The notes: generated by a model from the letters alone, not told the origin. Numbered from the stretch's first letter, positions 53,661 to 63,916 are shown. The stretch is 64,000 nt of DNA from UBA2040 sp041751955 (GCA_041751955.1 JBGSIB010000056.1:62001-126000); one strand, 5' to 3'. A program made the numbers and translations.

Positions 53661-54410
53661 ATGGATTTACTATCAAAAATAGATTTAAATAATACACCGG
53701 AGCATATCGCCATTATAATGGACGGTAATGGTCGTTGGGCCAAACAGCAAGGGCACATGCGTTTGTATGGGCACAATATCGGTGTAGAATCTGTTCGAGA
53801 AGTATTGAAAGCTGCAAAAGAACTGAAGGTAAAATTCCTCACGCTATATGCATTTTCCACCGAAAATTGGAATCGACCAAAAGAAGAAGTGGATGGCCTA
53901 ATGGATTTGCTCGTTAGAACCATTGCTGGTGAAGTTGATGAATTACACGCTTCGGGTGTTAGTTTGAAGGCAATTGGTGATTTGGAAGGTCTGCCGAATG
54001 ACTGTAATTTAGAGTTGCAGCAAGCTATTGCAAAAACGAAAGATAATACGGATATCAATTTGGTTCTTGCTTTGAATTATAGTTCAAGATGGGAAATGAC
54101 TGAAGCCACTCGCTTAATCGCCAATGATTTTAAAAACGGAAAAATTTCGGAAGATCAAATAAACGATGACTTAATAAGTTCCTATTTAACCACAAAAAAT
54201 ATTCCTGACCCAGAGTTGTTAATCCGCACGAGTGGAGAATACAGATTGAGTAATTTTTTACTTTGGCAAATTGCTTATTGTGAATTGCATTTTACCCCTG
54301 TACTTTGGCCAGATTTTACGAGAGACGATCTGTATAAGGCCGTTTTAGATTACCAATCGCGCGAAAGAAGATTCGGAATGGTATCTGAACAAATTTCAAA
54401 GACTTTATGA
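53661..54410 (+). CDS. uppS: isoprenyl transferase (undecaprenyl diphosphate synthase)
   Basis: The 249-residue cis-prenyltransferase makes undecaprenyl diphosphate, the lipid carrier for peptidoglycan and other envelope polymers. Catalytic Asp21 lies in HIAIIMDGNGRWAKQQG; LTLYAFSTENWNRP, ALNYSSRWEM and LLIRTSGEYRLSNFLLWQIAYCEL complete the family motifs. The start codon overlaps no gene. bamA follows with an ATGA overlap, so the two are coupled. Confidence 0.96.
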   Translation: MDLLSKIDLNNTPEHIAIIMDGNGRWAKQQGHMRLYGHNIGVESVREVLKAAKELKVKFLTLYAFSTENWNRPKEEVDGLMDLLVRTIAGEVDELHASGVSLKAIGDLEGLPNDCNLELQQAIAKTKDNTDINLVLALNYSSRWEMTEATRLIANDFKNGKISEDQINDDLISSYLTTKNIPDPELLIRTSGEYRLSNFLLWQIAYCELHFTPVLWPDFTRDDLYKAVLDYQSRERRFGMVSEQISKTL

Positions 54411-57004
54411 GAAACACCACATTCCTATTTTTCTTTTTCGGATTATTCACTTTTTCCTTTGTTCACGGACAGATTATTGATCTCGACACGACAAATAATA
54501 ACGGACCTACAGTTATCAGTTTACCATTTGAAGTGGATTACCTTTCACCAAAGGAATATGATTTAGGACCGGTTCGGGTGGAAGGAGCCGATAATTTTGA
54601 TCACAATTCTATTCGCTTGATTGCTGGTCTGCGTCCTGGACAAAAAGTAACTGTGCCTGGAACCCAATTTTCGAATGCTATTCGCAATTTATATAAAGAA
54701 GAAATTTTTTCATACGTGGAAATAGCTGTTGAAAAAGAAATTGCCGGAATACTCTATGTAGTAATAAAAGTAGAGCCAAGAGCCAAACTTTCTCGTTTCA
54801 AATTCAGAGGTATCAACAAGAGAGAAGCTGATAAAGTGAGAGAAGAAATTGACTTGTATTCTGGTCGAACGATTACAGAGAATTTGCTTTATGCCACGCG
54901 AAATAAGATCAGGGGTTATTTCAGAGAGAAAGGTTTTTATGCAGTTGACGTTACCATCAATAGACAAGTTGATACGCTCATAAACAACTCAGAAATTTTC
55001 TTTATTGACATTAAAAAAGGAAGTAAAGTAAAAATCAAAAAAATAGAAATCAACGGAAATCAATCCATATCTGACTTCAAAGCAAAAAACACCATGAAAG
55101 ATACCAAATCGAAGTTGGATTGGCGTTTTTTCAAAAAGTCGAAGTTTACCGAGGCGGCTTATGAAAGAGATAAAAAAGCAATTCTTGATAAATATAATGG
55201 TATCGGATTACGTGATGCTGCTATTGTTAAAGACAGTGTCTACAATATCGATGCGAAGAATATTGGCATACTAATTAATATTGACGAAGGTGAGAAGTAC
55301 TACTTTGGGAATTTTACTTGGGTAGGGAATACAAAATTTAGATCAACCTTTTTGGATACAATATTAGGGATTAAATACGGTGATGTATTTGATAAAACAC
55401 TTTTGGAACAACGGATTAATTTTAGTTTGGATAGTCGAGACATTACTTCACTTTATCAAGACAGGGGTTATTTGTTTTCTCAGGTAGTTGCTATCGAATC
55501 CAATGTCGATAATAATCACATTAACTATCAGATACGTATACAAGAGGGCAAGGAAGCACGGATCAAGAATATTATTATTCGGGGAAACAATAAAACCAAC
55601 GACTACGTTATCCGACGTGAAATCAGAACGAAACCAGGCGATTTATACAATCGAGGTGATATCATTCGTACACAGCGCGAATTGGCTCAATTAGGTTACT
55701 TCGATGCACAACAAATTGGTATAGTTCCTATTCCAAATCCGCAAGATGGAACTGTAGATATCGAATACACGGTTGTTGAAAAATCTTCGGATCAGATTGA
55801 ACTTTCAGGTGGTTATGGTGGTGCAGGAGTGAACGGCAGAGGCACTGTAATTGGAACGCTTGGTTTAACTTTCAATAATTTTTCTACAAAAAACATTTTC
55901 AAAAAAGGAGCTTGGGCACCTTTACCAGCTGGTGATGGACAAAGATTATCCATCCGTGCTCAATCCAATGGGCGCTTTTACCAAAGTTTTAATTTCTCTT
56001 TCACAGAGCCTTGGTTAGGTGGAAAAAAACCGAACTCATTGACCATGTATGCTAGTCATACTTTGTTGAGCAACACAGGAAATTTAAAAACAAATCCAGA
56101 TTTCCGCGGAGCGTCAATTTCGGGTGGTGGAATTGGCTTTGGGCGAAGAAAGAAAATTCCAGATGATTTCTTCAGCGCTTATTATGAGTTAGGTTACAAC
56201 TATTACGATATCCGAAACTATAATGTTTTCCCTGTATTTACCAACGAAAATGGATTTGCCCATGATATCAGTTTGAAATACGTTTTGCAAAGAAATTCAA
56301 TCTCTGAACCAATTTACCCACAAAGTGGTTCCAACCTGACTTTTACAGCTAAAGCAACAGCACCGTATTCGCTTTTGGATAATATTGATGATTACAGTTC
56401 GCTTTCCAATCAAGATCGATTCAAATACCTAGAGTATTATAAGATGAAATTCACCGGAGCTTGGTATTTCCCGTTGACGAAGGATAAAAAATTAATTCTT
56501 TCTCCACGCATTGGATTTGGTTTCTTGGGAGCTTATAATCAACAAAAAGGAGTAATTCCTGTTGAACGATTCTCATTAGGTGGTTCTGGATTAACAGGTG
56601 TAAATCAATTGGGTGGTAGAGAAATCATTGCCTTAAGAGGTTACGAGGATGGAGCACTTTCAACACAAGGAGGAGATCCATTGATTGCAAAATATACCAT
56701 GGAGTTACGTTATCCAATCTCTCTAAACCCTTCTGCAACTTTCTTTGCGCTGGCGTTTGTTGAAGGAGCGAATACTTTCCCGAGTATCCGTCAGTTTGAT
56801 CCCTTTAATGTGAAAAGAGCCGCAGGTGTTGGATTAAGAGTATTCTTACCAATGTTCGGTATGCTCGGTATTGACTACGGTTGGGGCTTCGACAAAATAG
56901 ATGCTTGGGGAATTGGAGCAGGTGCGGCTAATTCAAGTGTGACTACTAAAGGGTATACTTCCAAACTTACTTTCTCTATTGGCATGAATTTAGGAGAGCT
57001 TTAA
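54407..57004 (+). CDS. bamA: outer membrane assembly factor BamA
   Basis: The 865-residue protein has a signal peptide (about 1-21), a series of POTRA domains (VRVEGADNFDHNSIRLIAGLRPGQ at the N-terminus, RGNNKTNDYVIRREI and GDLYNRGDIIRTQRELAQLGYFD in the last POTRA), then the 16-strand beta-barrel with FTEPWLGGKKPN and the conserved lid motif ALRGYEDGALS. BamA inserts barrel proteins into the outer membrane. In this order its partners are the OmpH chaperones encoded next. Confidence 0.96.
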   Translation: MRNTTFLFFFFGLFTFSFVHGQIIDLDTTNNNGPTVISLPFEVDYLSPKEYDLGPVRVEGADNFDHNSIRLIAGLRPGQKVTVPGTQFSNAIRNLYKEEIFSYVEIAVEKEIAGILYVVIKVEPRAKLSRFKFRGINKREADKVREEIDLYSGRTITENLLYATRNKIRGYFREKGFYAVDVTINRQVDTLINNSEIFFIDIKKGSKVKIKKIEINGNQSISDFKAKNTMKDTKSKLDWRFFKKSKFTEAAYERDKKAILDKYNGIGLRDAAIVKDSVYNIDAKNIGILINIDEGEKYYFGNFTWVGNTKFRSTFLDTILGIKYGDVFDKTLLEQRINFSLDSRDITSLYQDRGYLFSQVVAIESNVDNNHINYQIRIQEGKEARIKNIIIRGNNKTNDYVIRREIRTKPGDLYNRGDIIRTQRELAQLGYFDAQQIGIVPIPNPQDGTVDIEYTVVEKSSDQIELSGGYGGAGVNGRGTVIGTLGLTFNNFSTKNIFKKGAWAPLPAGDGQRLSIRAQSNGRFYQSFNFSFTEPWLGGKKPNSLTMYASHTLLSNTGNLKTNPDFRGASISGGGIGFGRRKKIPDDFFSAYYELGYNYYDIRNYNVFPVFTNENGFAHDISLKYVLQRNSISEPIYPQSGSNLTFTAKATAPYSLLDNIDDYSSLSNQDRFKYLEYYKMKFTGAWYFPLTKDKKLILSPRIGFGFLGAYNQQKGVIPVERFSLGGSGLTGVNQLGGREIIALRGYEDGALSTQGGDPLIAKYTMELRYPISLNPSATFFALAFVEGANTFPSIRQFDPFNVKRAAGVGLRVFLPMFGMLGIDYGWGFDKIDAWGIGAGAANSSVTTKGYTSKLTFSIGMNLGEL

Positions 57005-57049
57005 AATAATTCATTATATTCAACGTTTTCGAAGTCTAAAATTAGCAGC

Positions 57050-57559
57050 ATGAAAAACCCTATCATTCTTATATTATTCATTTTTGGCACGGGCTTTGCC
57101 TTTGGTCAGAAGTACGGTTATATTGATTCAGATTACATCTTAAACAAAATGCCCGAATACACGGAATCAAAAGAAAAGCTAGACAAATTGGCGGAACGTT
57201 GGACAAAAGAAATTGAAGAAAGAATTACTCTTGTTGATAAAAAGAAAGCCAATTTCGCTCGAGAAGAAGTTTTGCTTCCAGAAGAAGAAAAGACCAAAAG
57301 ATTGGCCGAAATTGAAAAATTGGAAATGGAAACCTTGGAAATGCAAAAATTGCGATTTGGTGTCAAAGGAGATTATTTCTCAAAACGCCAAGAGCTGATT
57401 AAACCGATTCAAGATAAAGTTTATGACGCCATGCAAAAAGTTGCATCAAAAAGAAATTACAGTTTCGTTTTCGACAAAGCGAATCAAAGTAATTTGGTGT
57501 ATGCAGACAGTAAATTTGACCTCTCAGATGAGGTATTGAAGGAGCTGGACATCAAATAG
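57050..57559 (+). CDS. OmpH/Skp-family periplasmic chaperone (first copy)
   Basis: The 169-residue protein has a signal peptide (about 1-19) and the OmpH/Skp fold: a short beta core (YGYIDSDYILNKMPEY) and two long charged helices (about 35-110) rich in Glu/Lys. Skp holds unfolded outer-membrane proteins and delivers them to BamA. It lies 45 bases after bamA and 26 bases before a second copy. The conserved ending is FVFDKANQSNLVYADSKFDLSDEVL. Confidence 0.93.
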   Translation: MKNPIILILFIFGTGFAFGQKYGYIDSDYILNKMPEYTESKEKLDKLAERWTKEIEERITLVDKKKANFAREEVLLPEEEKTKRLAEIEKLEMETLEMQKLRFGVKGDYFSKRQELIKPIQDKVYDAMQKVASKRNYSFVFDKANQSNLVYADSKFDLSDEVLKELDIK

Positions 57560-57585
57560 TTTAAATTTAAAAACCGAAAAAAAGA

Positions 57586-58098
57586 ATGAAAAAGTTATTA
57601 GTAGCATTATTAGTTGTAATCAGCACAGGCGCTATGGCGCAACAAAAATTAGGACACGTTAATTCTCAAGTTTTGTTGGATACCATGCCTTCTAGAAAAG
57701 AAGCAATTAAACAAATGCAAGATTTTGAAAGAGATGGCGTTAAGGAATTACAGGAAATGCAAAAGTCTTTACAAGTAGCTACCGAAACCTTAAATAGTAA
57801 ACGCCCTGGGATGACTCCCATAATGATTCAAATTGAAGAAAGTAAATTGCAAAAGAAAGAGCAAGATTTGAACGACCGTCAACAAGCTTTACAATATGAA
57901 ATTGAAGCCTTGGCAGAAAGTTTAAATGCGCCTATTTTGGAAAGAATCAAGCAAGCTGTTAAAATTGTTGCTGATCGCAAGAAAGTGAATTACGTTTTGG
58001 ATGAAACAACAACCTTGTATTTCGATAGTGGTATCAACTTGACGCCAGAAGTAATCACTGAATTGCTGATTTTGGATAAAGAAGCAATGAAGAAATAA
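57586..58098 (+). CDS. OmpH/Skp-family periplasmic chaperone (second copy)
   Basis: The 170-residue paralogue of the preceding gene has signal peptide MKKLLVALLVVISTGAMAQ, core LGHVNSQVLLDTMPSR, helices with KELQEMQKSLQ and the ending NYVLDETTTLYFDSGINLTPEVITELL. Tandem copies after bamA are common in Bacteroidota, and the sequence divergence suggests an old duplication with possible division of labour. A strong terminator follows. Confidence 0.93.
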   Translation: MKKLLVALLVVISTGAMAQQKLGHVNSQVLLDTMPSRKEAIKQMQDFERDGVKELQEMQKSLQVATETLNSKRPGMTPIMIQIEESKLQKKEQDLNDRQQALQYEIEALAESLNAPILERIKQAVKIVADRKKVNYVLDETTTLYFDSGINLTPEVITELLILDKEAMKK

Positions 58099-58117
58099 AT
58101 AAAACAAATTTTATACC

Positions 58118-58157
58118 GAAGCCAGTCTCGTTTTCAAACGGAACTGGTTTCTTTTTT
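58118..58157 (+). terminator. rho-independent terminator after the ompH pair
   Basis: A long stem, gaagccagtctcgttt with aaacggaactggtttc, forms with a 2-base loop, one G-U and one mismatch, and ends in a T-run (58151-58158). Confidence 0.87.
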
Positions 58158-58159
58158 TG

Positions 58160-58167
58160 TAGCTTTG
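58160..58167 (+). promoter_or_regulatory. candidate -7 promoter box (TAGCTTTG) of murI
   Basis: TAGCTTTG directly follows the terminator T-run and ends 6 bases before the murI ATG. Transcription from it would leave almost no leader. No -33 is clear. Confidence 0.42.
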
Positions 58168-58173
58168 TTTATC

Positions 58174-59004
58174 ATGAGTGCAAGCAAAAAAGGACCAATT
58201 GGTGTTTTTGATTCTGGTTACGGCGGTTTAACTGTACTGAAAGAATTAAAGAAAAAATTGCCGGAGTACGATTATCTGTATTTAGGGGATAATGCGCGTG
58301 CACCATACGGAACACGGTCCTTTGAAGTTGTATATCAATTTACTTTACAAGCGGTAAAAGAATTATTTGACCGAGGTTGCTCCTTGGTTATATTGGCGTG
58401 TAATACAGCTTCAGCTAAGGCATTGCGCAGTATCCAAACCAACGATTTACCTAAAATAGCTACTGAAAAACGTGTTTTGGGTGTTATCCGACCAAGTTCT
58501 GAGTATATCGGTGATTTATCAAATAGCAGACATGTCGGAATAATGGCAACTCCAGGAACAGTCAAATCGAATTCTTATAGTATAGAATTGGCCAAGTTTT
58601 TCCCTGATTTAGTGGTCACAGAATATGCGTGCCCTATGTGGGTGCCGCTAATTGAAAACAACCAACATGAATCAGTGCCTGGGCGAATGATGATAGGGCA
58701 AGACCTTAATAAAATCTTAAGAATTGATCCTGAAATTGATACTTTAGTTTTGGCTTGCACGCATTATCCATTGGTGCAGGATTTCTTGGAACAGAATGTA
58801 CCAAATGGTGTTCAAATTGTTGCACAAGGCGAAATTGTTGCAAGTAGTTTAAAGAATTATTTATTCAGACATATTGAAATTGATAATCTTTGCAGTAAAA
58901 CCGGAAATATTCATTTTCTAACTACGGAAACAACCGAAATTTTTGAGGAAAAAGCAACAATATTTTACGGTGAAAAAGTGATTGCCGAAACTGTACACCT
59001 CTAA
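58174..59004 (+). CDS. murI: glutamate racemase
   Basis: The 276-residue enzyme makes D-glutamate for peptidoglycan. Catalytic residues are present: Asp13 in GVFDSGYGG, Cys76 in ACNTASAKAL and Cys195 in LACTHYPLV. GDNARAPYGTRS is also conserved. The ATG at 58174 is chosen over a TTG three codons upstream. It is a single gene between terminator and intergenic space, matching the envelope theme of its neighbours. Confidence 0.96.
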   Translation: MSASKKGPIGVFDSGYGGLTVLKELKKKLPEYDYLYLGDNARAPYGTRSFEVVYQFTLQAVKELFDRGCSLVILACNTASAKALRSIQTNDLPKIATEKRVLGVIRPSSEYIGDLSNSRHVGIMATPGTVKSNSYSIELAKFFPDLVVTEYACPMWVPLIENNQHESVPGRMMIGQDLNKILRIDPEIDTLVLACTHYPLVQDFLEQNVPNGVQIVAQGEIVASSLKNYLFRHIEIDNLCSKTGNIHFLTTETTEIFEEKATIFYGEKVIAETVHL

Positions 59005-59219
59005 TTTAAGGACTGTAAAAATCATTTTTCTTGGTGAATTTGTTCTGCAGATAAATCAGCTATCCTTATTTTCATTGCATAGTAACAAATTGTTAATAGA
59101 AAGTATAGAAATACTTCGATTTTTGGTCGTAATTTTGTTCCAAGGTTGCGCTGAAATCCTTGAAATTGCCTTAAAATGGCTTTTTAAACCAGCGTAACGG
59201 AGGTCAATATTTCAGTCAA

Positions 59220-61064
59220 ATGAAATTCGGTTATTTTGCATTCTTTGCAAGCTTTTTCTCTAGTTTTTCTTTGTTTTCACAACAACTAGTCATCAATGAA
59301 ATTTCTCAAGGCACTGGGGCAAAGGAATATGTGGAATTTGTAGTGATTGGGTCACCTACTTGTTCAACACCTGTACCATGTTTGGATCTGAGATTGATGG
59401 TTCTCAATGACAATGATGGATATTTTTCTAGCAGTGCTAGCGGATCAGGTATTGCAGCGGGTGCAGTTCGATTTGCTGACATTCCGTTTTGGAGTTGTAT
59501 TCCACAAGGAACAATAATTGTCTTATACAACAATAATGATGTTAATCCTGCACTTCCCCCAGACGACGTATCGATGACAGATGGCAATTGTCGTTTAATC
59601 ATACCTGTTAATTCAAATCTACTAGAAGGCCAAAGCGCATCCCCAAGTAGTGCGGTACCTAACGCTTATCCTTCCTCAGGTTGGGTGATTGGTGGTGGAT
59701 TGTGGGGGCAAGTTGCTATGTCGAATTCAAGCGATTCTTTCCTTATCCTCAGCAGCATAAATAGTGCAACGCCGAGTTTTTCTATTAGCTGGGGAAATAA
59801 TAATTTGAACAATCTCATTTATTTTACCAGTGCTACAGGAGCAGTATTCTTCATGAACAATAGTACTAGCAATAATCCTTACATTCAAAACAATTGGACT
59901 TCAGGAGCAGTTGGGTCACAAGAGACACCTGGCGCTGGTAATAATGTTGATAATACCAATTGGATAGCAAGTATGAATCCGCAATGCGGAGTGGGTATTC
60001 CATTTTTACAAGTCAATTTGAACGCCACGAATGAAAGCTGCCCGGGCTCTTGCGATGGTACTATTTCGACTGTAGTAACAAATGGAACCAGCCCATACAG
60101 TTACAGTTGGTCAAATTCAGCCACCACCCCAAATTTAATTAGCTTATGCCCTGGGACTTACGTCGTGCAAGTCACAGATTTGAATGGATGTTCTCAAAAT
60201 GCTAGCACAACCATTCTTGCTGGTATATCTGGTGGAAACGCATCAATTCAGGCGGCAGGCCCTTTTGATTTGACAGCTTCACCCTATCAACTTGCGACTG
60301 ATACGGCTGGTGGTGTTTGGTCATCCAATTGTGGCTCATGTACCAGCGCTACTGGTATATTTGATCCGAGTACAGCTGGTGTTGGAACTTTCCAAGTATG
60401 TTACACGCTGGGTGCAGGCACCTGTTCAACTGTCGCTTGTATCAATATCACGGTCACCAGTTGTTTACCTTCTTTTACCCAAGAAACGGTGGCGATTTGT
60501 CCAGGAGATACTATTGATATTTTTGGTCTAAGTGTTTATAATTCAGGAAGCTTTTCTCAAGTTGACACCAATGCAAGTGGCTGCGATAGTACCCATACTA
60601 TAATCGTCCTATTGAATACTATCTTTCCAATTCATTTTACACAATCTTTTTGTGATGGTGATTCAATTTTAGTCAATGGAATATGGTTTTCTGAAGCATT
60701 TTATGGAGAACAACAGTCTATTGATTTTAATGGCTGTTTGGTCACAAATACGACCACAATTACTTTAGAGAATTGTTATGTTGAAGATTTTTTCTTGTAT
60801 ATTCCAAATGTTTTTACCCCTAATAATGATGGTACCAATGACGTATTCAAAGTTGAATTATTGGGTGGTTTTCTGAACCAAGGGTTTGTTCTCAATAGAT
60901 GGGGTGAAATTATCGCTGCGTTTGATGATTTGAATAGAACTTGGAACGGTAAATCGTTATCGGGAATTGATGTAGTAGACGGTGTTTACACTTGGGTTGT
61001 GTACTACACGCCAATTGGTAAAAATCAAGAAACGATTCAAGGCTTTGTTACAGTAATTCGATAA
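59220..61064 (+). CDS. T9SS type B protein with lamin-tail-like domain
   Basis: The 614-residue protein has a signal peptide (about 1-20). A lamin-tail-like domain follows (about 22-190; LVINEISQGTGAKEYVEFVVIG), as in other secreted Bacteroidota proteins. Two Ser/Thr/Gly-rich Ig-like or SprB-like segments come next (CPGSCDGTISTVVTNGTSPYSYSWSNSAT, then WSSNCGSCTSATGIFDPSTAGVG). The gliding-motility-associated type B terminal domain closes the protein (YIPNVFTPNNDGTNDVF, NRWGEIIAAFDDLNRTW). It is the third type B cargo of the window. Its function, like that of most such cargo, is unknown. Confidence 0.86.
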   Translation: MKFGYFAFFASFFSSFSLFSQQLVINEISQGTGAKEYVEFVVIGSPTCSTPVPCLDLRLMVLNDNDGYFSSSASGSGIAAGAVRFADIPFWSCIPQGTIIVLYNNNDVNPALPPDDVSMTDGNCRLIIPVNSNLLEGQSASPSSAVPNAYPSSGWVIGGGLWGQVAMSNSSDSFLILSSINSATPSFSISWGNNNLNNLIYFTSATGAVFFMNNSTSNNPYIQNNWTSGAVGSQETPGAGNNVDNTNWIASMNPQCGVGIPFLQVNLNATNESCPGSCDGTISTVVTNGTSPYSYSWSNSATTPNLISLCPGTYVVQVTDLNGCSQNASTTILAGISGGNASIQAAGPFDLTASPYQLATDTAGGVWSSNCGSCTSATGIFDPSTAGVGTFQVCYTLGAGTCSTVACINITVTSCLPSFTQETVAICPGDTIDIFGLSVYNSGSFSQVDTNASGCDSTHTIIVLLNTIFPIHFTQSFCDGDSILVNGIWFSEAFYGEQQSIDFNGCLVTNTTTITLENCYVEDFFLYIPNVFTPNNDGTNDVFKVELLGGFLNQGFVLNRWGEIIAAFDDLNRTWNGKSLSGIDVVDGVYTWVVYYTPIGKNQETIQGFVTVIR

Positions 61065-61123
61065 TCTTTTTTCGAAATCTTGTCTTTCCTTAATAAATAC
61101 GCAGACTATTGCTTTGTTGTTTT

Positions 61124-61131
61124 TACCTTTG
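61124..61131 (+). promoter_or_regulatory. candidate -7 promoter box (TACCTTTG) of thiL
   Basis: TACCTTTGCATC lies 16 bases before the thiL ATG and fits TAnnTTTG. It lies inside the only upstream in-frame extension, which supports the ATG at 61148 as the start. Confidence 0.45.
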
Positions 61132-61147
61132 CATCAAAATCGATAAG

Positions 61148-62185
61148 ATGTCAGAGAAAAGAACAGAATTGAGTGAAATTGGTGAATTTGGATTAATAAG
61201 CCATTTAACAGAAGGTTTTGAAAACAAAAATACTTCGACGATTTTTGGAATTGGCGATGATGCTGCGGTTCTTGAAAGAGATGATGAGTTCTATTCTTTA
61301 TTTTCCACTGACATGATGTTGGAAGGCGTACATTTTAATTTGATGTACATGCCTTTAAAACACTTGGGTTACAAGGCGGTGGCTAGTAATGTCTCCGATA
61401 TTTCTGCGATGAATGGCCAAGCAGAACAAATTACTGTAAGTTTGGCGGTTTCCAACCGTTTTCCGAAAGAAGCCTTAGAAGAATTATATGAAGGAATTAA
61501 ACATGCATGCGAGGTTTTTAAGGTTGATTTAGTTGGTGGCGACACGACAAGTTCATTGTCCGGATTGACGATCAACATAGCCATTATTGGGAAAGTGAAA
61601 AAAGAAGATATAGTTTATCGATCTGGCGCGAAAGAAAATGATTTAATTGTAGTTACCGGTGATTTGGGAGCAGCTTACATGGGATTGCAAGTATTGGAAA
61701 GAGAAAAAGAAGTTTTCAATGCCAACCCTAATATTCAGCCAGATTTGGATGGACACGATTATATTTTACAACGTCAAATGAAACCTGAAGCTCGAGTAGA
61801 TGTCATTGAAATGTTCAAAGAGCTCAAAGTGGTTCCGACTTCTATGATAGATATTTCTGATGGATTGGCTTCTGAGTTGATGCATTTGGCAAAATCTAGC
61901 CAAGTTAGCTGTCAAATTTACGATGAGAAATTGCCGATCGACGCAAAGACATCGATGACAGCCATGGATTTCAATATCAATCCAAATACCTGTGCGATGA
62001 ATGGAGGTGAGGATTATGAATTGTTATTCACCATTTCCCAAAAAGACTATGAAACAATAGCCTCAAATCCAAATTTCACTGTCATTGGTTACGTTTCTCA
62101 TATTGGGGAAGGTTCACACCTAATCGATAAGAATGGAGCTGCAATCGAACTTACCGCTCAAGGTTGGAATCATTTTAGAGATTAA
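61148..62185 (+). CDS. thiL: thiamine-monophosphate kinase
   Basis: ThiL phosphorylates thiamine monophosphate to thiamine diphosphate. The 345-residue protein has ELSEIGEFGLI, the FGIGDDAAVLE metal site, FSTDMMLEGVHF, KAVASNVSDISAMNG, LVGGDTTSSLSGLTINI and MIDISDGLASELMHLA. Length matches the bacterial family. The start at ATG 61148 removes a 13-codon in-frame extension. The convergent next gene ends one base after this stop. Confidence 0.94.
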   Translation: MSEKRTELSEIGEFGLISHLTEGFENKNTSTIFGIGDDAAVLERDDEFYSLFSTDMMLEGVHFNLMYMPLKHLGYKAVASNVSDISAMNGQAEQITVSLAVSNRFPKEALEELYEGIKHACEVFKVDLVGGDTTSSLSGLTINIAIIGKVKKEDIVYRSGAKENDLIVVTGDLGAAYMGLQVLEREKEVFNANPNIQPDLDGHDYILQRQMKPEARVDVIEMFKELKVVPTSMIDISDGLASELMHLAKSSQVSCQIYDEKLPIDAKTSMTAMDFNINPNTCAMNGGEDYELLFTISQKDYETIASNPNFTVIGYVSHIGEGSHLIDKNGAAIELTAQGWNHFRD

Positions 62186-62186
62186 G

Positions 62187-63752
62187 TCAACCTGCCTTTT
62201 TCATTTGCTGATTAAATTTCAATTGACAAATTTCCAAGAAAGACATCCCAGTTGCTTTCGCTTCAGCCCAAGATATAAAGTCAAAATATTCGAGAGCGGT
62301 CGCTTGATAAGGATCTTTTGAAAGATTTTGAAGCGCTTGCAATAAGCTTTCCCACTTTTCAATGGCTTGAAACTTGTTGCTGACATTAACAAAACGTTTG
62401 GAGAAAACAATTAATGCTTCTTCAAAAGGATACAAACGATTCCGTTTTTTCAAGAAGCGTTGTGTTGATTTGCTAGCATACGGTAAGTACTCATAATCTT
62501 CAAGTTCTATATGAATAAAGAGTTCTAACAATTGAGCAAAAGAAACAATATCTTCTTTGTTATCCAAAGTGGTATCGTTCAATATTTTACGTATCGATTT
62601 AAGGGCTTTGGTATTTTCGCCAACAGAAAGGTAAATACTGGCAATTTTAAAATTTAAAAATGCTTTTCGCGTACTCGAGATTTTATCTGCAAAGCTTTTC
62701 AAACCTTCTTCGACTTCTATGATCCCTTTGTGGGCTTCATCAAAACGGCCGCGTCTAGCACTAAATGTTAGATTGATACTACTCACGGTTGAGAACAGTT
62801 TAACTTTCAAATCAATATCAGGAAGGCCTTCGGCAATTTTAACGAAATCACGCAAAGTAGTCAAATAGACTTGCGATTGTTCAAAATTACCTAAACTATC
62901 TGTCGTATAAATTAAATTGGTTAAAAGTGAAAAATAGCGTTCAGGATGTTGCAGAACCATATGGTCGTGCTTTTCAAATAAAGAAAGATTATTAACCATT
63001 GCTCGGTTGCTTTCTGGGTAGTTCTGCACGGCGAAATGGTAGGCACTTTCTATTTGATAACTCAAATAATTGGCTTCGAGTGATGTGACTATAGGCTTAT
63101 CTAAATTTGAAAATTCATTGAATATAGAGCGAAACTCTGATTCATTTTCCATTGTTCTTACTTGGCCAAAAAGCGTCATTTTCTGTAATAACCTACTTTT
63201 GATGTTCCACAGTCTGTCTTCATAAATGGATTGTTCGTGTAGTTTTTCATCTTGTTGAAGAATCAACAGTAGATTCTCTTCAGAAATATCTAAATAATTG
63301 TTTTTTTCTTGAAGAATTTTCACTTTTTTTCGGATATCTATAAGAATATTATGCTGCTCATTTTTTTTGGCTAATTTCTCGGCGCTATGCAACAATTTGG
63401 TCGCTTGCGCATAGAGTGCTTTATTTATTAAAATATCAGCTGCATGGAGCATTTTGTGCAGCTGAGCCTGAATATTTGCTTGTGAATGAAAACTATCCAG
63501 CGCATTTAATATATGATTGTAAAGTCTTTTTTTGGTAATTGAAAAACGATTCAAAAAAGCTTCGCCTTTGAATTTTTCGAAAACCTGGTTTTCATCATAA
63601 TCATCTTGTTTCTCCAAGAAATCAAAAAGTATCACATAATTATTTTCCTCGCCTATTGTATGACGGGAAGAAAGCAGCTTGAAATACCGCTTCTCTGATT
63701 TTGTCAGTGATTTTATCAATTCATGAAGAAAGTCATTAACCTTTGTAGACAT
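62187..63752 (-). CDS. alpha-helical repeat protein of unknown function
   Basis: The 521-residue protein begins MSTKVNDFLHELIKSLTKSEKRYFKLLSS, a start shared by a family of Bacteroidota hypothetical proteins. The rest is mostly helical with TPR-like spacing (LYAQATKLLHSAEKLAKKN, IYLSVGENTKALKSIRKILND). No signal peptide is seen, so it is probably cytoplasmic. The function is unknown. Its stop is next to the thiL stop. Confidence 0.78.
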   Translation of the reverse strand: MSTKVNDFLHELIKSLTKSEKRYFKLLSSRHTIGEENNYVILFDFLEKQDDYDENQVFEKFKGEAFLNRFSITKKRLYNHILNALDSFHSQANIQAQLHKMLHAADILINKALYAQATKLLHSAEKLAKKNEQHNILIDIRKKVKILQEKNNYLDISEENLLLILQQDEKLHEQSIYEDRLWNIKSRLLQKMTLFGQVRTMENESEFRSIFNEFSNLDKPIVTSLEANYLSYQIESAYHFAVQNYPESNRAMVNNLSLFEKHDHMVLQHPERYFSLLTNLIYTTDSLGNFEQSQVYLTTLRDFVKIAEGLPDIDLKVKLFSTVSSINLTFSARRGRFDEAHKGIIEVEEGLKSFADKISSTRKAFLNFKIASIYLSVGENTKALKSIRKILNDTTLDNKEDIVSFAQLLELFIHIELEDYEYLPYASKSTQRFLKKRNRLYPFEEALIVFSKRFVNVSNKFQAIEKWESLLQALQNLSKDPYQATALEYFDFISWAEAKATGMSFLEICQLKFNQQMKKAG

Positions 63753-63868
63753 GTATAAAAAACTTTATGTGTTAAACCTTGTAACTAATGTAAACAGGTT
63801 TAGCTTAACATTTTTTAAGAAGGTTTGAAGTGTATGAATTATTGATTTATTGGTTGAAAATTGAGCAC

Positions 63869-63898
63869 AAAAAAAAGCCCTTCAATTCAGAAGAGCTT
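63869..63898 (-). terminator. rho-independent terminator for the gene entering the window at the end
   Basis: On minus, aagctcttc pairs with gaagggctt (one G-U) and is followed by eight T. On plus the arms carry a C-A mismatch. It ends the partial gene at 63917-64000. Confidence 0.7.
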
Positions 63899-63916
63899 AA
63901 TTTGATATAAACAATA

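Noticed and set aside
58982..59197. Open frame of 71 codons after murI
   Set aside because: It overlaps the murI end in another frame, has no recognisable domain and no promoter fit; likely chance.
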